This document shows positions 26,810 to 35,689 of a stretch of 64,000 bases of DNA, in pieces (position 1 is the first letter of the stretch; every line of letters starts with the position of its first letter). Source of the DNA: Micromonospora sp. WMMD812 (GTDB lineage: Bacteria; Actinomycetota; Actinomycetes; Mycobacteriales; Micromonosporaceae); the NCBI RefSeq assembly GCF_027497215.1, contig NZ_CP114904.1, positions 620,001-684,000 of the forward strand. The letters run 5' to 3'. The position numbers and the translations under genes are program-made. Below the pieces are notes generated by a model. That model was not told the DNA's origin and searched no databases. It saw only the letters and a program-made list of their open reading frames with translations.

Positions 26810-27910
26810 ATGACCGTTCTCGACACCCGGGCGCTCAACCGCGCGACACTCGCCCGACAGTTGCTGCTCGACCACGCCGACCTGCCGGTCGTTGACGCCG
26901 TCGCGCACCTGTGCGGCCTGCAGGCGCAGGAACCGCAGGAACCGTTCGTCGGGCTGTGGTCCCGGCTCCGCGGGTTCGACCCGGCGGTCCTCTCGGACCT
27001 GCTGACCCGGCGCGGCGTGGTGCGGATCCACCTCATGCGCCGCACCGTCCACCTCCTCACCGCCGACGATGCCGTGGCCTGGCGGGCCCGCCACGACACC
27101 ATGCTGCGCCAACGGGTACTCGGCACCTACCGTCGCGAGCTCGCCGGAGTGGACCTCGACGAGCTCGCGACGGCGGGCCGGGCGGTGCTGGCCGACGGCG
27201 AGCCGCGCTCGATGGCCGAGGTCGCGCGGGCGCTGGCCGAGCGTTGGCCGCAACCGGGGCCACGGGCGCTGGGCGAGATGGTGCTCGCCGCCCTCCTGCC
27301 GGTGGCGCAGCTGCCACCGCGCGGGCTGTGGCGGACGAGGGCGGGAGTGCGCACCGTCCTGCTCTCCTCCTGGCTGGGACGCGAGATCGACCCGCCAGCC
27401 CCGGAGGGCTCCGATCCGGTGGGCGAGGCGCTGGTGCGGCGCTACCTCGCCGCGTTCGGCCCCGCCGCCGCGGCCGACCTGCGCGCCTGGTGCGGCCTCG
27501 CCGGGCTGCCGGCGGCGGTCGCCGCGATACGCGACGAGCTGGTCAGCTTCCGCGATGAGCGAGGTCGGGAACTGGTGGACCTCCCGGACGCGCCGCGCCC
27601 CGACGCCGACACACCCGCGCCGGTGCGGTTCCTGCCCGCGTTCGACAACGCGCTCCTCGGATATCACGACCGCAGTCGGATCGTCGACGACGCCCACCGC
27701 GGCCTGTCGGTCGCCGGCGCGCGGGTCGTGCTGGTCGACGGCCGGGTCGCCGCGACGTGGACCGTGACGGACGACACCGTGCGCGTCACCCCGTTGCGGC
27801 GCCTATCCCGAGCCGATCGCAGCAGCGTGGACGAGCAGGGGCGGGCACTGGCGGCGTTCCTGACCGACAACGACAGCGACCGGGTGGAGATCGCCGCGTC
27901 TGCGGACTGA
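26810..27910 (+). CDS. AlkZ-like winged-helix DNA glycosylase-family protein
   Basis: A 366-residue protein of the HTH_42 (DUF1006) family, which includes the AlkZ/YcaQ DNA glycosylases that unhook bulky or crosslinked bases. The N-terminal LQAQEPQEP segment (residues 37-45) contains the QxQ motif these enzymes use in catalysis. A central winged-helix section (GDVRIHLMRR-like: RGVVRIHLMRRTVHLL) and a C-terminal beta domain (RFLPAFDNALLGYHDRSR) follow the family order. Many members protect antibiotic producers from their own DNA-damaging compound. Here no producing cluster is adjacent. ATG 26810 is supported by the family start; it is divergent from the WYL regulator. Confidence 0.85.
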   Translation: MTVLDTRALNRATLARQLLLDHADLPVVDAVAHLCGLQAQEPQEPFVGLWSRLRGFDPAVLSDLLTRRGVVRIHLMRRTVHLLTADDAVAWRARHDTMLRQRVLGTYRRELAGVDLDELATAGRAVLADGEPRSMAEVARALAERWPQPGPRALGEMVLAALLPVAQLPPRGLWRTRAGVRTVLLSSWLGREIDPPAPEGSDPVGEALVRRYLAAFGPAAAADLRAWCGLAGLPAAVAAIRDELVSFRDERGRELVDLPDAPRPDADTPAPVRFLPAFDNALLGYHDRSRIVDDAHRGLSVAGARVVLVDGRVAATWTVTDDTVRVTPLRRLSRADRSSVDEQGRALAAFLTDNDSDRVEIAASAD

Positions 27911-28088
27911 GCGACCCACCCGCGAACCGCCTCTCCGTGCGTCGGACCGCCGGACGACGCGGTCCGGGGCGCGGCGGCGGGGTTCGCGGATCCGGTGTGG
28001 GTGCCGCGGCGAACAGGCCGCACCGGGGCGCGGCACGGCCGATGATGGCCGGACACGGGACCTACGGCGAGAGGGAGGGCGACCGGGG

Positions 28089-28907
28089 ATGGTCGGCCAG
28101 GCACCCGGGACGGTCGTGCTCACCGGGGCGACCAGCGGGATCGGTGCGGCGGCGGCGCGGCGCATCGCCGGATCGGTCCGACGGCTGATCGTGCACGGGC
28201 CGGAGCCGTACGCGGCGGTGCGGCCGCTGCTCGACGACCTGAGGTCCGCAGGTCGCGCCGAGATCGCCTACGCGCAGGCCGACTTCGATCGACTCGATGA
28301 CGTGGTGGCCCTGGCCCGGCAGGTGGCGGACGCCGCCGACCGGGTAGACGTGCTGATCAACAATGCGGGACGGGCCGGCGCCGATAGCCGCCGGTGCAGC
28401 GTGGACGGCTACGAGGCGACGCTGCAGACCAACTATCTGGCCGCCGTCCTGCTCACCGAGCGCCTCCTGCCGCTCGTTCCCGCGACGGGTCGGGTGGTGC
28501 ACGTGTCGTCGGCGACCCACCTCTCCGCCCACCTCGACCTGGAGGACCTGCAGTTCCAGCACGGTTACCAGCCGGCTGCCGCGTACGCCCGGTCCAAGCT
28601 CGCGCTGGTCGCCCACGCCGTCCGGCAGTCCCGGCACTACCGGCCCGGGATCGTCAGTGTTCACCCGGGAGTCGTCGACACTCGACTGTTGCACGCGATG
28701 TTCGCGGTCCAGGGTGAGAGCGTGTCGCACGGGGCTGCGAACGTCCTCCACGCCGCCTGCGACCCGGACGTGCCCAGCGGGGCCTATCTGGACGAGCGGC
28801 GAGTCGCCGAGCCCGCCGGGCAGGTCCGCGTCGCGCGCTTCCGTGACGACCTCCACCAGCGCACCATGGCCCTGCTCGCACCCTGGCTCGGCGGCTCGTC
28901 GGCCTGA
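28089..28907 (+). CDS. short-chain dehydrogenase/reductase
   Basis: A 272-residue Rossmann-fold oxidoreductase. It has the nucleotide-binding TGATSGIG (residues 12-19), NNAG, a serine in VVHVSSATH and the Y165-x3-K169 pair (YARSK). The set is complete, so it should be active on an alcohol or ketone. The pattern around residues 80-190 resembles retinol-dehydrogenase-like SDRs. It stands alone, 178 bases after the AlkZ-like gene. Confidence 0.93.
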   Translation: MVGQAPGTVVLTGATSGIGAAAARRIAGSVRRLIVHGPEPYAAVRPLLDDLRSAGRAEIAYAQADFDRLDDVVALARQVADAADRVDVLINNAGRAGADSRRCSVDGYEATLQTNYLAAVLLTERLLPLVPATGRVVHVSSATHLSAHLDLEDLQFQHGYQPAAAYARSKLALVAHAVRQSRHYRPGIVSVHPGVVDTRLLHAMFAVQGESVSHGAANVLHAACDPDVPSGAYLDERRVAEPAGQVRVARFRDDLHQRTMALLAPWLGGSSA

Positions 28908-28996
28908 CCCCGAGCCGGGGCGCGCGCTGCCGTGCCCGGACGATCCCTGGGGGTGAACGGCCCCGCGAGCTGGCCTTCTGCGCGACTTGAGGGTCG

Positions 28997-29747
28997 TCAT
29001 CGGGCGAGTCCGCCGTCGGCCATGATTGTCTGGCCGGTGACGAAGCCGGCGTCGTCGCTGGTGAGGAACGCGACAGTGCCGACCATGTCATCCGGCTGGC
29101 CGTTGCGCTTGATCGCCTGGGCCTCCGCGACCGCCGCGAGGGCCTCCTTCGGGTGGACCCGCAGCACGCCCGGAGTGATGGTCAGGGTCGGGCCGACGGC
29201 GTTGACGGTGATGCCGAAGGGTGCGAGGTCGTTGGCCAGGCCGCGGGTGAATCCGATGTCGCCCATCTTGCTCGCCATGTAGTGCGACAGCCCAGGGCTC
29301 GTGGTCACGATCGAGTTGGAGGTAAGGTTGACGATCCGGCCCCAACCGCCCTGCTTCATCGCCGGTAGGACGGCCTTGACCATGAGGAACTGCGAGTCGA
29401 GGTTGACCGCGATGACCCGTCGCCACGTCTCGTAGTCGAGGTCGTCGATGTCGCGGAACGGAAAGATGCCGGCGTTGTTGATCAGAATGTCCGCCCGACC
29501 GAACCGGCGGGTGATCTCGGCGCCGACCGCCGCGGTCTGCTCCGGGTCGAGACACGTCGGCCGTGAGGCCGATCGCCGCACGGCCACTGTCGGCGAGCAG
29601 GGCCACCGTCTCTGTCGGACTCTCGAGGTCGACCGCGACGATCCTGGCACCGCGTTCGCCGAGGTGGCGGGCAATGGCCTGACCGATGCCCCGTCCGGCT
29701 CCGGTGACGACAGCTACTCGACCTTCATGTGTCTGAGGGACTGACAT
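28997..29747 (-). pseudogene. short-chain dehydrogenase/reductase, frameshifted
   Basis: From ATG 29747 (behind AAGGAGACACACC) the gene encodes VAVVTGAGRGIGQAIARHLG, and continues to GLTADV. It then shifts frame at about 29550 and resumes as DPEQTAAVGAEITRRFGRAD, followed by NNAG, VNLTSNS, YMASK (catalytic Tyr-Lys) and the tail VTGQTIMADGGLAR. Removing one base from TCTCGACC restores a normal 249-residue SDR, so this is a single-base insertion. It is the downstream gene of the MFS operon, overlapping the MFS end by 23 bases. As sequenced it would not make a full enzyme. Confidence 0.85.
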
Positions 29748-30987
29748 GGTGTGTCTCCTTGACTCTGATTTCTTGGATTGGAGTGGCGGCGTTCCGCGCG
29801 ACGACCACCGCCGCGAGGGTGCCGAGGGACAGGACGGCGCCGAACCCGGTCATGGTCGGCGCGAGCGCGACGTGACGGATGACGTAGCTGAACGCGACGG
29901 ACGGCACGCCCATACCGGCGTACGCGACGACGAAGAAGACCGCGAGCACCCCGGCGCGGGACGGTGGATCGGCGGCCATCACGATCTGCGTGACCGCCGC
30001 CTTGAACAGCAGTCCGGCGCCCGCGCCACCGATGGCCGCGCCGGTGAGGAACAGCCAGAGGGCGGGGTGGTACAGCGCGGACGTGGTGACCGCGAGCCCG
30101 ATCGGCAGCAGGCCGGTGCCGGTGACGAGTTGATGCCGCTCCGGCGCGGTGCCGAATGCGAGCTGCGCGACCGCGGACGCCGCGAAGGCGGTGAAGGGCG
30201 CGAGGCCGACGACGAACGTCGACGTGATGCCGAGTTCATCGCGGACCATGACGGCGCCGAGTGAGGAGAAGAGGCCCATCAGCGCGAACGCGAAGAATCC
30301 CGTCGCGGCGGCTGCCCCGAACATCGCGGTCCGGCCGGGGACGAGCGTGAAACGGTGGGGCAAGCTGTCGCCGGACAGTTCGCGGTCAACGGTCTCCGGG
30401 ACGAACAGTACGAGGAGCAGCAGGATCGCCATGATCGCGGCGAACAGCAGATACGGGGCGACCAAGGGCGCCGGCAGCCATTCGGCCAGGGCGCCCGCCA
30501 GCAGCGGGCCGAGTGCCAGGCCGCCGAGGTTCGCCACGGTCGAGACCAGCACCGGGACGGTGGCGTCACGCCGCTGCGGGTACGCCTCGCGGTAGAGGTC
30601 GGCGAGGTAGACGGTCGCGGTCGACGCCATCAGGCCGACCGCGACGCCGGTGAGCACCCGCCCGACGATCAGCCCCGGCAGTTCCGGCCAGACGGCGAGC
30701 AGCACGGCGGAGACGATGGCGACGACGAGCGCGGGTGCGATGATCCGGCGGCGGCCGAGCCGGTCGGAGAGGTGCCCGAGGGCGCCGAAGCTGGCCGCGG
30801 CGCCGACCACCATCGCGGCGAACGCGATGGTCACCTGGAGCGGGCCGAAGTGGTCCCTGACCTGGTAGATCGGCCAGAGTGGTGTCGGCAGTGTGCCGAA
30901 CGCCATCAGGCTGAGGAACGCCACTGCGACGAGCCAGAAGCCGGGCGCGTGCGTGATTCGGTGTCGTGGAGAAGCGATAACTGTCAC
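29725..30987 (-). CDS. MFS drug-type transporter
   Basis: A 420-residue major facilitator with 12 predicted helices. Motif A is present in the loop between helices 2 and 3 (GHLSDRLGRRRII), and helix 4/5 carries GRVLTGVAVGLMAS and a GLALGPLLAGALAEW motif-C-like segment, typical of proton-driven drug exporters. It starts GTG 30985-30987, within the right arm of an 11-base inverted repeat. The stop overlaps the start of the SDR gene, so the two form an operon. It is divergent from a LysR regulator gene, its likely controller. Confidence 0.93.
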   Translation of the reverse strand: MTVIASPRHRITHAPGFWLVAVAFLSLMAFGTLPTPLWPIYQVRDHFGPLQVTIAFAAMVVGAAASFGALGHLSDRLGRRRIIAPALVVAIVSAVLLAVWPELPGLIVGRVLTGVAVGLMASTATVYLADLYREAYPQRRDATVPVLVSTVANLGGLALGPLLAGALAEWLPAPLVAPYLLFAAIMAILLLLVLFVPETVDRELSGDSLPHRFTLVPGRTAMFGAAAATGFFAFALMGLFSSLGAVMVRDELGITSTFVVGLAPFTAFAASAVAQLAFGTAPERHQLVTGTGLLPIGLAVTTSALYHPALWLFLTGAAIGGAGAGLLFKAAVTQIVMAADPPSRAGVLAVFFVVAYAGMGVPSVAFSYVIRHVALAPTMTGFGAVLSLGTLAAVVVARNAATPIQEIRVKETHHVSPSDT

Positions 30988-30995
30988 GACACCGA
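30958..30995. promoter_or_regulatory. perfect inverted repeat over the MFS start codon
   Basis: TCGGTGTCGTG (30958-30968) and CACGACACCGA (30985-30995) are perfect complements with a 16-base spacer. The right arm contains the MFS start codon and the left arm lies in codons 7-10. It may be an operator or an mRNA hairpin that hides the start codon. Confidence 0.5.
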
Positions 30996-31025
30996 CAACA
31001 GGTGGGCTGGTCAGATCCTATTCAG

Positions 31026-31069
31026 GTCTGACAGACATGGTTGAGATAGTTTCCATCTCTGCCAGAGAT
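31026..31069. promoter_or_regulatory. paired LysR-type boxes
   Basis: Two dyads share the core TCTGnCAGA: GTCTG-A-CAGAC (31026-31036) and ATCTCTG-C-CAGAGAT (31055-31069). Their centres are 31 bases apart, about three helical turns. They lie directly before the LysR start, the expected place of recognition and activation sites in a divergent LysR/MFS promoter. Confidence 0.6.
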
Positions 31070-31078
31070 AATGGCCTG

Positions 31079-32004
31079 GTGGAACTACGGAACCTGCGGC
31101 ACTTCGTCGCCCTCGCCGAGGAGCGGAGCTTCACGCGGGCGGCCGCCCGAGAGCGGATCGTGCAGTCCGGGCTGTCCTCGTCCGTCCGGGCGCTCGAGAA
31201 GGATGTCGGGGCGCGGCTGTTCGTGCGGGGCACACGGCCGGTGCGACTGACCGCGGCCGGCGACGCGCTCGTCGGCGCGGCCCGACGCGCCCTGGACGCG
31301 GCGGCCGCGGCCCGCCAGGTCGTACAGGACGTGGAGGGCACGCTCTCCGGACGGCTGCGGATCGGAACGATCAACAGCATTGGTCACACCCTGCCCTTCA
31401 ATGCCTGGCTGGCGGAGTTCGCCCACGCGCACCCGGGGTTGACATCGTCGTCAAGCAGGAGGCGGCGCTGCGGATGATGGACATGGTGGGAAACGGCGAG
31501 CTGGACTGCGCGCTGCTCTCCGCCCCGCACACCAGCGCGCTGGCGGCCCTTCCGCTGATCTCCGATCCGGTCGTGCTGGCCTGCACCGAGGACCATCCGC
31601 TCGCCGGTAACAGCAGGGTCCGCCTGGCGGAGCTCGACGGCGAACGGTTCGTGGAGACGCCTGCGGACTGGGCGGTCCGGGTGCTGGTCGACGAGACGTT
31701 CCAGGCCGCGAACCTCGTACGGCGGATCGTCTGCGAGGTCAACGAGTGGACGAGCGTGCTCGACCTGGTCGACGCCGGCGTCGGTGTCTCCCTGGTCCCC
31801 GCCGGGCTGGACTTCGCACGCTATCGACGCCACCTCAACGTCCGGCTGATCGACCTGGCGGACGTGCGGTTGGAGCGCCGCCTGGACTTCGTGTTCCCGA
31901 CCGGGGAGGCGGTCAGCCCCGCCACGCGCCGCTTCGTCGAGCTGCTGGAGCGCCAGCGGTCGCTCGACCCGTCGTGGGCGGCCGCCCGTCGTCGAACGGA
32001 TTGA
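31079..32004 (+). pseudogene. LysR-family regulator, frameshifted
   Basis: From GTG 31079 the gene encodes a normal LysR DNA-binding domain (LRHFVALAEERSFTRAAARE, VRALEKDVGARLF) and part of the effector domain, up to the residues AHAHPG. At about base 31436 a run of four Gs appears to lack one base. The other frame then continues VDIVVKQEAALRMMDMV and the rest of the effector domain to TGA 32002-32004. Restoring one G would give about 308 residues, the normal family length. Divergent from the MFS/SDR operon it presumably controlled. Confidence 0.85.
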
Positions 32005-32059
32005 CCGAGTGGACGTCATCCGGGTGGTCGGTGCGTGCGGCGCCCGATGGCCACGCGGT

Positions 32060-33004
32060 TCAGGGCAGCGGGCCGTCGGTCTCCGCCCTCGCCCGGAGGC
32101 GATCCCGGATCAGCGCGATCACGGTGTCGGCGGTCCGGTCGAGGTGACTGCGGCCGTCGGGTAGCTGGGCCCCCGGGCTGATGTAGCTGCGTGGGCCGAC
32201 GTGGCTGGCCGGGTCGAGCCGGTGCACCGTGATCTTCCCTTCGCGGTCGGCCCGGTTCCATCCGCTGTTGCGGAACAGCCGCCACCGCTGCGGGAACAGC
32301 CAGGCGCCGACTCGCTCGATCTGGTCACCGGCACTGGTGAGCTGGTAGAGCTGCTGGGCGTGGGTGATGTCGTTGGCGCCGTTGTGGAACCCGCCGAGAG
32401 TGATCAGCCAGAGCGGGCAGCGCAGCTCGGACCACAGTTCGTTCACCGCGCCGGTGGCGACCTGGGCGCCGCCGCTGTAACTGAGCAGCACGACGGGGAT
32501 CCCGCTGTCGGGCTGGTAACCGGCGAGCCGGAGCTGGCTGGCGATCTGCGAGCCGACGGCGCGGTTGTACAGGGGACGGTACCGGCGGTCGGCGGCGACG
32601 AAGATCTGCATCACGTTGTGCAGGAACAGCACCAGCCCGATGCGGCGGCGCAGCCAAACCCACACCGGCCGGTTGGCGAGCGGGTTGGCCAGCGGAGAGT
32701 AGGGCTGCACCTGGCCCAGCACCCTGAGCTCCGGCGCGTCGCGGATCAGGGACTTGACCAGTCGACCGCCGTCCCGCGTGTCGTGGAAGCGGCGCTTCCC
32801 GATGCCGTCCAGATAGACCAGGTAGGCGTCCGGAGGGCGGTCCGGGTCCGCGCCCCGGGCGTAGGGCATGCCGGTGGGGAGCGCGGTGGTGGGAGCCCGC
32901 CAGCCTGCGGCGTACGCCAGCACCTCGTAGCGGGCGAGCAGCGCTTCGGCGATCAGCACCGGCCCGATACCGCAGAGCAGGAGCAGGAGCGCAAATCCGA
33001 TCAT
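32060..33004 (-). CDS. membrane-anchored protein with hydrolase-like Ser motif
   Basis: A 314-residue protein beginning with one hydrophobic helix (IGFALLLLLCGIGPVLIAEA), so it is membrane anchored. A second hydrophobic stretch near residue 125 (RRRIGLVLFLHNVMQIFV) may also contact the membrane. Around residue 173 is VVLLSYSGGAQVA, resembling the nucleophile elbow (G/S-x-S-x-G) of alpha/beta hydrolases, followed by a plausible acid and histidine region. No named family is recognised. ATG 33004 overlaps the stop of the membrane gene upstream (ATGA), so it is the third gene of the glycosyltransferase operon. Confidence 0.75.
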   Translation of the reverse strand: MIGFALLLLLCGIGPVLIAEALLARYEVLAYAAGWRAPTTALPTGMPYARGADPDRPPDAYLVYLDGIGKRRFHDTRDGGRLVKSLIRDAPELRVLGQVQPYSPLANPLANRPVWVWLRRRIGLVLFLHNVMQIFVAADRRYRPLYNRAVGSQIASQLRLAGYQPDSGIPVVLLSYSGGAQVATGAVNELWSELRCPLWLITLGGFHNGANDITHAQQLYQLTSAGDQIERVGAWLFPQRWRLFRNSGWNRADREGKITVHRLDPASHVGPRSYISPGAQLPDGRSHLDRTADTVIALIRDRLRARAETDGPLP

Positions 33005-33492
33005 GTACGTGGCTCCGGTGCTCGTCTCGTGTTGAGCTTCACGACCAGGCGGCGGACGCCCTCGACGGCGACGCCGAGCGCGACTCCCGCGACGGCCACG
33101 TAGCCGGCCGCATGCCACCAGCCGAGCCCGGTCGACGTGGCGAGCGCGCCGGCGAGGCCGGTGCCCACTCCCACCAGGAGCACAAAGTGCAGCAGGGGTC
33201 CGAGCAGCGGGAACGCCAGGACCGCGGCGAGCAGCAGTGGGGCGACCAGACCTGGTGTCCAGCCCAGCACGGCCTCGCCGTACGGTGCGGTGGGCAGTGC
33301 CAGCTCGGCAAGGGTCCACGCGGTGAGCGGCCAGAGCGCGAACACCGCGCCTTCGACGACGGCGCCGGCCAGCATCAACCCGACCACCCTGGTGCGCGAC
33401 GCGCCGGACAGGCGTGCCACCACGGGCAGGAGGCGCCCGGCGGCCTCGGACAACCCGGCGAACAGCAGCAGGACGGCGACGACGGGCGACAC
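33001..33492 (-). CDS. small integral membrane protein
   Basis: A 163-residue, very hydrophobic protein with about four to five membrane helices (VVAVLLLFAGLSEAAGRL, GLMLAGAVVEGAVFALWPLT, LVAPLLLAAVLAFPLLGP, and two further). No domain is recognised. It starts GTG 33492, only two bases after the glycosyltransferase stop, and overlaps the next gene by four bases, so translation of all three is linked. It may form a membrane complex with the anchored protein downstream. Confidence 0.75.
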   Translation of the reverse strand: MSPVVAVLLLFAGLSEAAGRLLPVVARLSGASRTRVVGLMLAGAVVEGAVFALWPLTAWTLAELALPTAPYGEAVLGWTPGLVAPLLLAAVLAFPLLGPLLHFVLLVGVGTGLAGALATSTGLGWWHAAGYVAVAGVALGVAVEGVRRLVVKLNTRRAPEPRT

Positions 33493-33494
33493 GG

Positions 33495-34718
33495 TCAGCC
33501 CTGCTGTGGCAGGTCGGCAGAGCCCGGCTGAGCGACCAGGCCAATCTGCTGCGCGTAGCGCTCGAGTTCGTCGGCGGCGCGCGAATAGCCGCCCGCCTCA
33601 CGCTGGGCGACCTGCAGAGTGCTCGCGGCGTCCCGGAATCGGGGCTCGGTGAGGAGGCGCCGGGCGAGCGTGCGCACGACCTCCACGTCGACGTCCTCGG
33701 TCCCGATCGAGAGGCCGGCACCGAGCTCGCCGACGCGGGAGGCCACCAACAGCTGGTCGGCGCCCTGTGGGATCACCAGCATCGGAACGCCGGCGTACAG
33801 GGCCTCGTTGACGCTGTTCACCCCGCCGTGGGTGATGAACAGTGCTGCGCGGGCCAGCACCTCCAGCTGCGGCACGGAGCGGTGGGCGAGCACGTTGGCC
33901 GGCAGCGGACCGAGCGCGGCCGGGTCGGTGTGTCCGGTGGAGACGACCACGGTGCCACCCAGCGGGGTGAGCGCGTCGACGCAGCTGCGCAGCAGGCGCG
34001 GCTCGGCTTGGAACAGCGTGCCCATCGAGACATAGAGCACCGGGTCCCGCAGCTGGTCGAGCGGGAACGACGAGTCGGCCGGGCGGGCACCGATGCTCGG
34101 TCCGACGAACCGGTAGGACTCGTCGAAACCGTCGGCCCCGGGGTGGACCGCCCGCGAGGTGTAGACCAGGTTCAGCGGCTGACGGATGTTCGCCAGGTCG
34201 ACGAGGGGCAGCGTACGCGTGTCGTACCGGCGGCGCAGCTCCCAGCGCGACCGCAGGTATCCCCCGGTGGGGCGGGGCAGGGCCGCCGCCGCGGCGAGCA
34301 GCTCCCAGGAGCCGCGGGTGGGGCTGGGCACGTGCCGGTTGAACGCGAACGTGGTGAACGACGACGCTGCCGGCACGTCGAGTGCCCGGGCGGCCACCGG
34401 CCCCCACGGGCAGAGGGAGTCGTGCACGACCAGGTCGGGCCGGGTGCCGCGCAGGTCGGTGAGGACGGCGGGCAGCACGCGTACGGCAATGCGCACGAGC
34501 TGCTCCATCACCGTGACCGGCGCCGGCGGGCCGGAGAGCGGCACGTCGTCCCCCGAGTAGGGGAACACGCGCGCGCCGGTGGCCGCGATCTCCTCGGCGT
34601 AGGCGGGCGGCGTGTGGTAGGTGACGGTGTGGCCGCGACGAACAAGCTCGGTCACGATCGGCAGCGTCGGGTTGATGTGCCCGTGCATGGCGATGTTGAG
34701 GAAAGCGATCGTGCTCAT
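33495..34718 (-). CDS. MGT-family (macrolide/UGT-type) glycosyltransferase
   Basis: A 407-residue GT-B glycosyltransferase like macrolide glycosyltransferases and Bacillus YjiC. The acceptor-binding N-terminal half starts STIAFLNIAMHGHINPTLP, with the HGHxNP motif holding the catalytic His. The nucleotide-sugar half has the donor-binding HGGVNSVNEAL motif and the PQGADQ loop. Such enzymes glycosylate macrolides, flavonoids or other small hydroxyl compounds with UDP-sugars, often for self-protection or detoxification. ATG 34718 is the family start. It leads an operon with two membrane proteins of unknown function, an unusual partnership for this family. Confidence 0.93.
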   Translation of the reverse strand: MSTIAFLNIAMHGHINPTLPIVTELVRRGHTVTYHTPPAYAEEIAATGARVFPYSGDDVPLSGPPAPVTVMEQLVRIAVRVLPAVLTDLRGTRPDLVVHDSLCPWGPVAARALDVPAASSFTTFAFNRHVPSPTRGSWELLAAAAALPRPTGGYLRSRWELRRRYDTRTLPLVDLANIRQPLNLVYTSRAVHPGADGFDESYRFVGPSIGARPADSSFPLDQLRDPVLYVSMGTLFQAEPRLLRSCVDALTPLGGTVVVSTGHTDPAALGPLPANVLAHRSVPQLEVLARAALFITHGGVNSVNEALYAGVPMLVIPQGADQLLVASRVGELGAGLSIGTEDVDVEVVRTLARRLLTEPRFRDAASTLQVAQREAGGYSRAADELERYAQQIGLVAQPGSADLPQQG

Positions 34719-35122
34719 CGGCCGGTCCGGGACAGGAAGGGCGTCAGCGCCCGACACCATCTGGAGGTCATGACCCGCCTTCCCTCGCCACGACGCAGGA
34801 TCGCGTCCGTCTGCGCCAGTGCGGCAGCCGCCCCTACCGGATGTCGGGTCGGGGCCGACAAGCGCAGCGCAGCCACCGCATGGACTGCATGTTCGGACAT
34901 CAGTCGCATGGTGCGGTGGCCGCCGGTGACAGCGTAGACCGTGCCGGTTGGCCGCACGCCGCGGACCAGGTACTCACCTCCCGGCCCGGCCCGGCCCGGC
35001 CCGGCCCGGCCCGGCCCCGCCCGGCCCGGCCCGGCGGGGCCGCGACGCGCCGACGCGGGTGACCGCGGCGATGCTCGACTCGGGCCTGTCACGATGAGGG
35101 CTCGACCGGACATGAGGTAGGC
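34719..35122. other. gene-free spacer of 404 bases
   Basis: The region between the glycosyltransferase start and the ECF sigma start holds no convincing gene; open frames here are low-complexity shadows. Its only clear content is the CCGGC pentamer repeat at 34981-35035, and it must contain the divergent promoters of both flanking genes. Confidence 0.6.
34981..35035. repeat. CCGGC pentanucleotide tandem repeat
   Basis: Seven exact CCGGC units (34981-35015), one CCCGC variant (35016-35020), then three more CCGGC units (35021-35035). It ends 87 bases before the ECF sigma start. A five-base unit changes helical phasing and promoter spacing when copies are gained or lost. No similar tract occurs elsewhere in the window. 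Confidence 0.9.
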
Positions 35123-35689
35123 ATGAGCTCCGGCACCGAGCACGAGGACCGCTTCCGGCGCGTCCACGCGGTCAACTTCGAGCCGCTGCTGGCGTACGCC
35201 CTGAGGCGGGTCGAGGAGCCCGAAGACGCCGCCGACGTCGTCGCCGAGACCTTCCTCGTCGCCTGGCGGCGCGGCCGCGACCTGCCGCCCGAGGCCGAGG
35301 TGCGGCTGTGGCTGTACGGCGTGGCCCGGCGGGTGCTGGCCAACCACCACCGCAGCGGCGTGCGCCGGGAACGCCTGGGCGAGCGGTTGCGGCAACGCCT
35401 CAGGGTCGCTGTCGCCGTCGACCCGGGCACCGAGGTGCCCGAACGGCTCACGGTCCAGGCCGCACTGTCGCGGTTGGGTGAGCTGGACCGGGAGGTGCTG
35501 ATGCTGACCATCTGGGAGGGGCTGGAGCCGCACGAGGCCGCCGCAGTCCTCCAGGTGAGCCCGGCCGCGGTCCGCACCCGGCTGTCGCGCGCCCGGGCGC
35601 GGCTGCGAGACCTTCTCGGTAACGATCTCGGCCCGCCCGGACATGTACTCGACGTCATGGCCGCACCCACCCCCGAGGAGGGCAGATGA
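35123..35689 (+). CDS. ECF sigma factor
   Basis: A 188-residue ECF sigma factor with region 2 (DAADVVAETFLVAWRRGRDLP) and region 4 (LEPHEAAAVLQVSPAAVRTR). It opens ATG behind ATGAGGTAGGC. The stop overlaps the start of the next gene (ATGA), whose product is a single-pass membrane protein and probably its controlling partner. The group resembles SigE-like ECF factors found with such partners. The CCGGC tract lies upstream and may influence its promoter. Confidence 0.93.
   Translation: MSSGTEHEDRFRRVHAVNFEPLLAYALRRVEEPEDAADVVAETFLVAWRRGRDLPPEAEVRLWLYGVARRVLANHHRSGVRRERLGERLRQRLRVAVAVDPGTEVPERLTVQAALSRLGELDREVLMLTIWEGLEPHEAAAVLQVSPAAVRTRLSRARARLRDLLGNDLGPPGHVLDVMAAPTPEEGR

Noticed and set aside
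26810..27910. AlkZ-like protein as self-resistance to a DNA-damaging antibiotic
   Set aside because: Known examples sit inside producer clusters; here the neighbours are unrelated, so general repair is as likely.
34981..35035. Tandem repeat as a CRISPR array or attachment site
   Set aside because: Unit is five bases without spacers; no cas, integrase or transposase genes are present.
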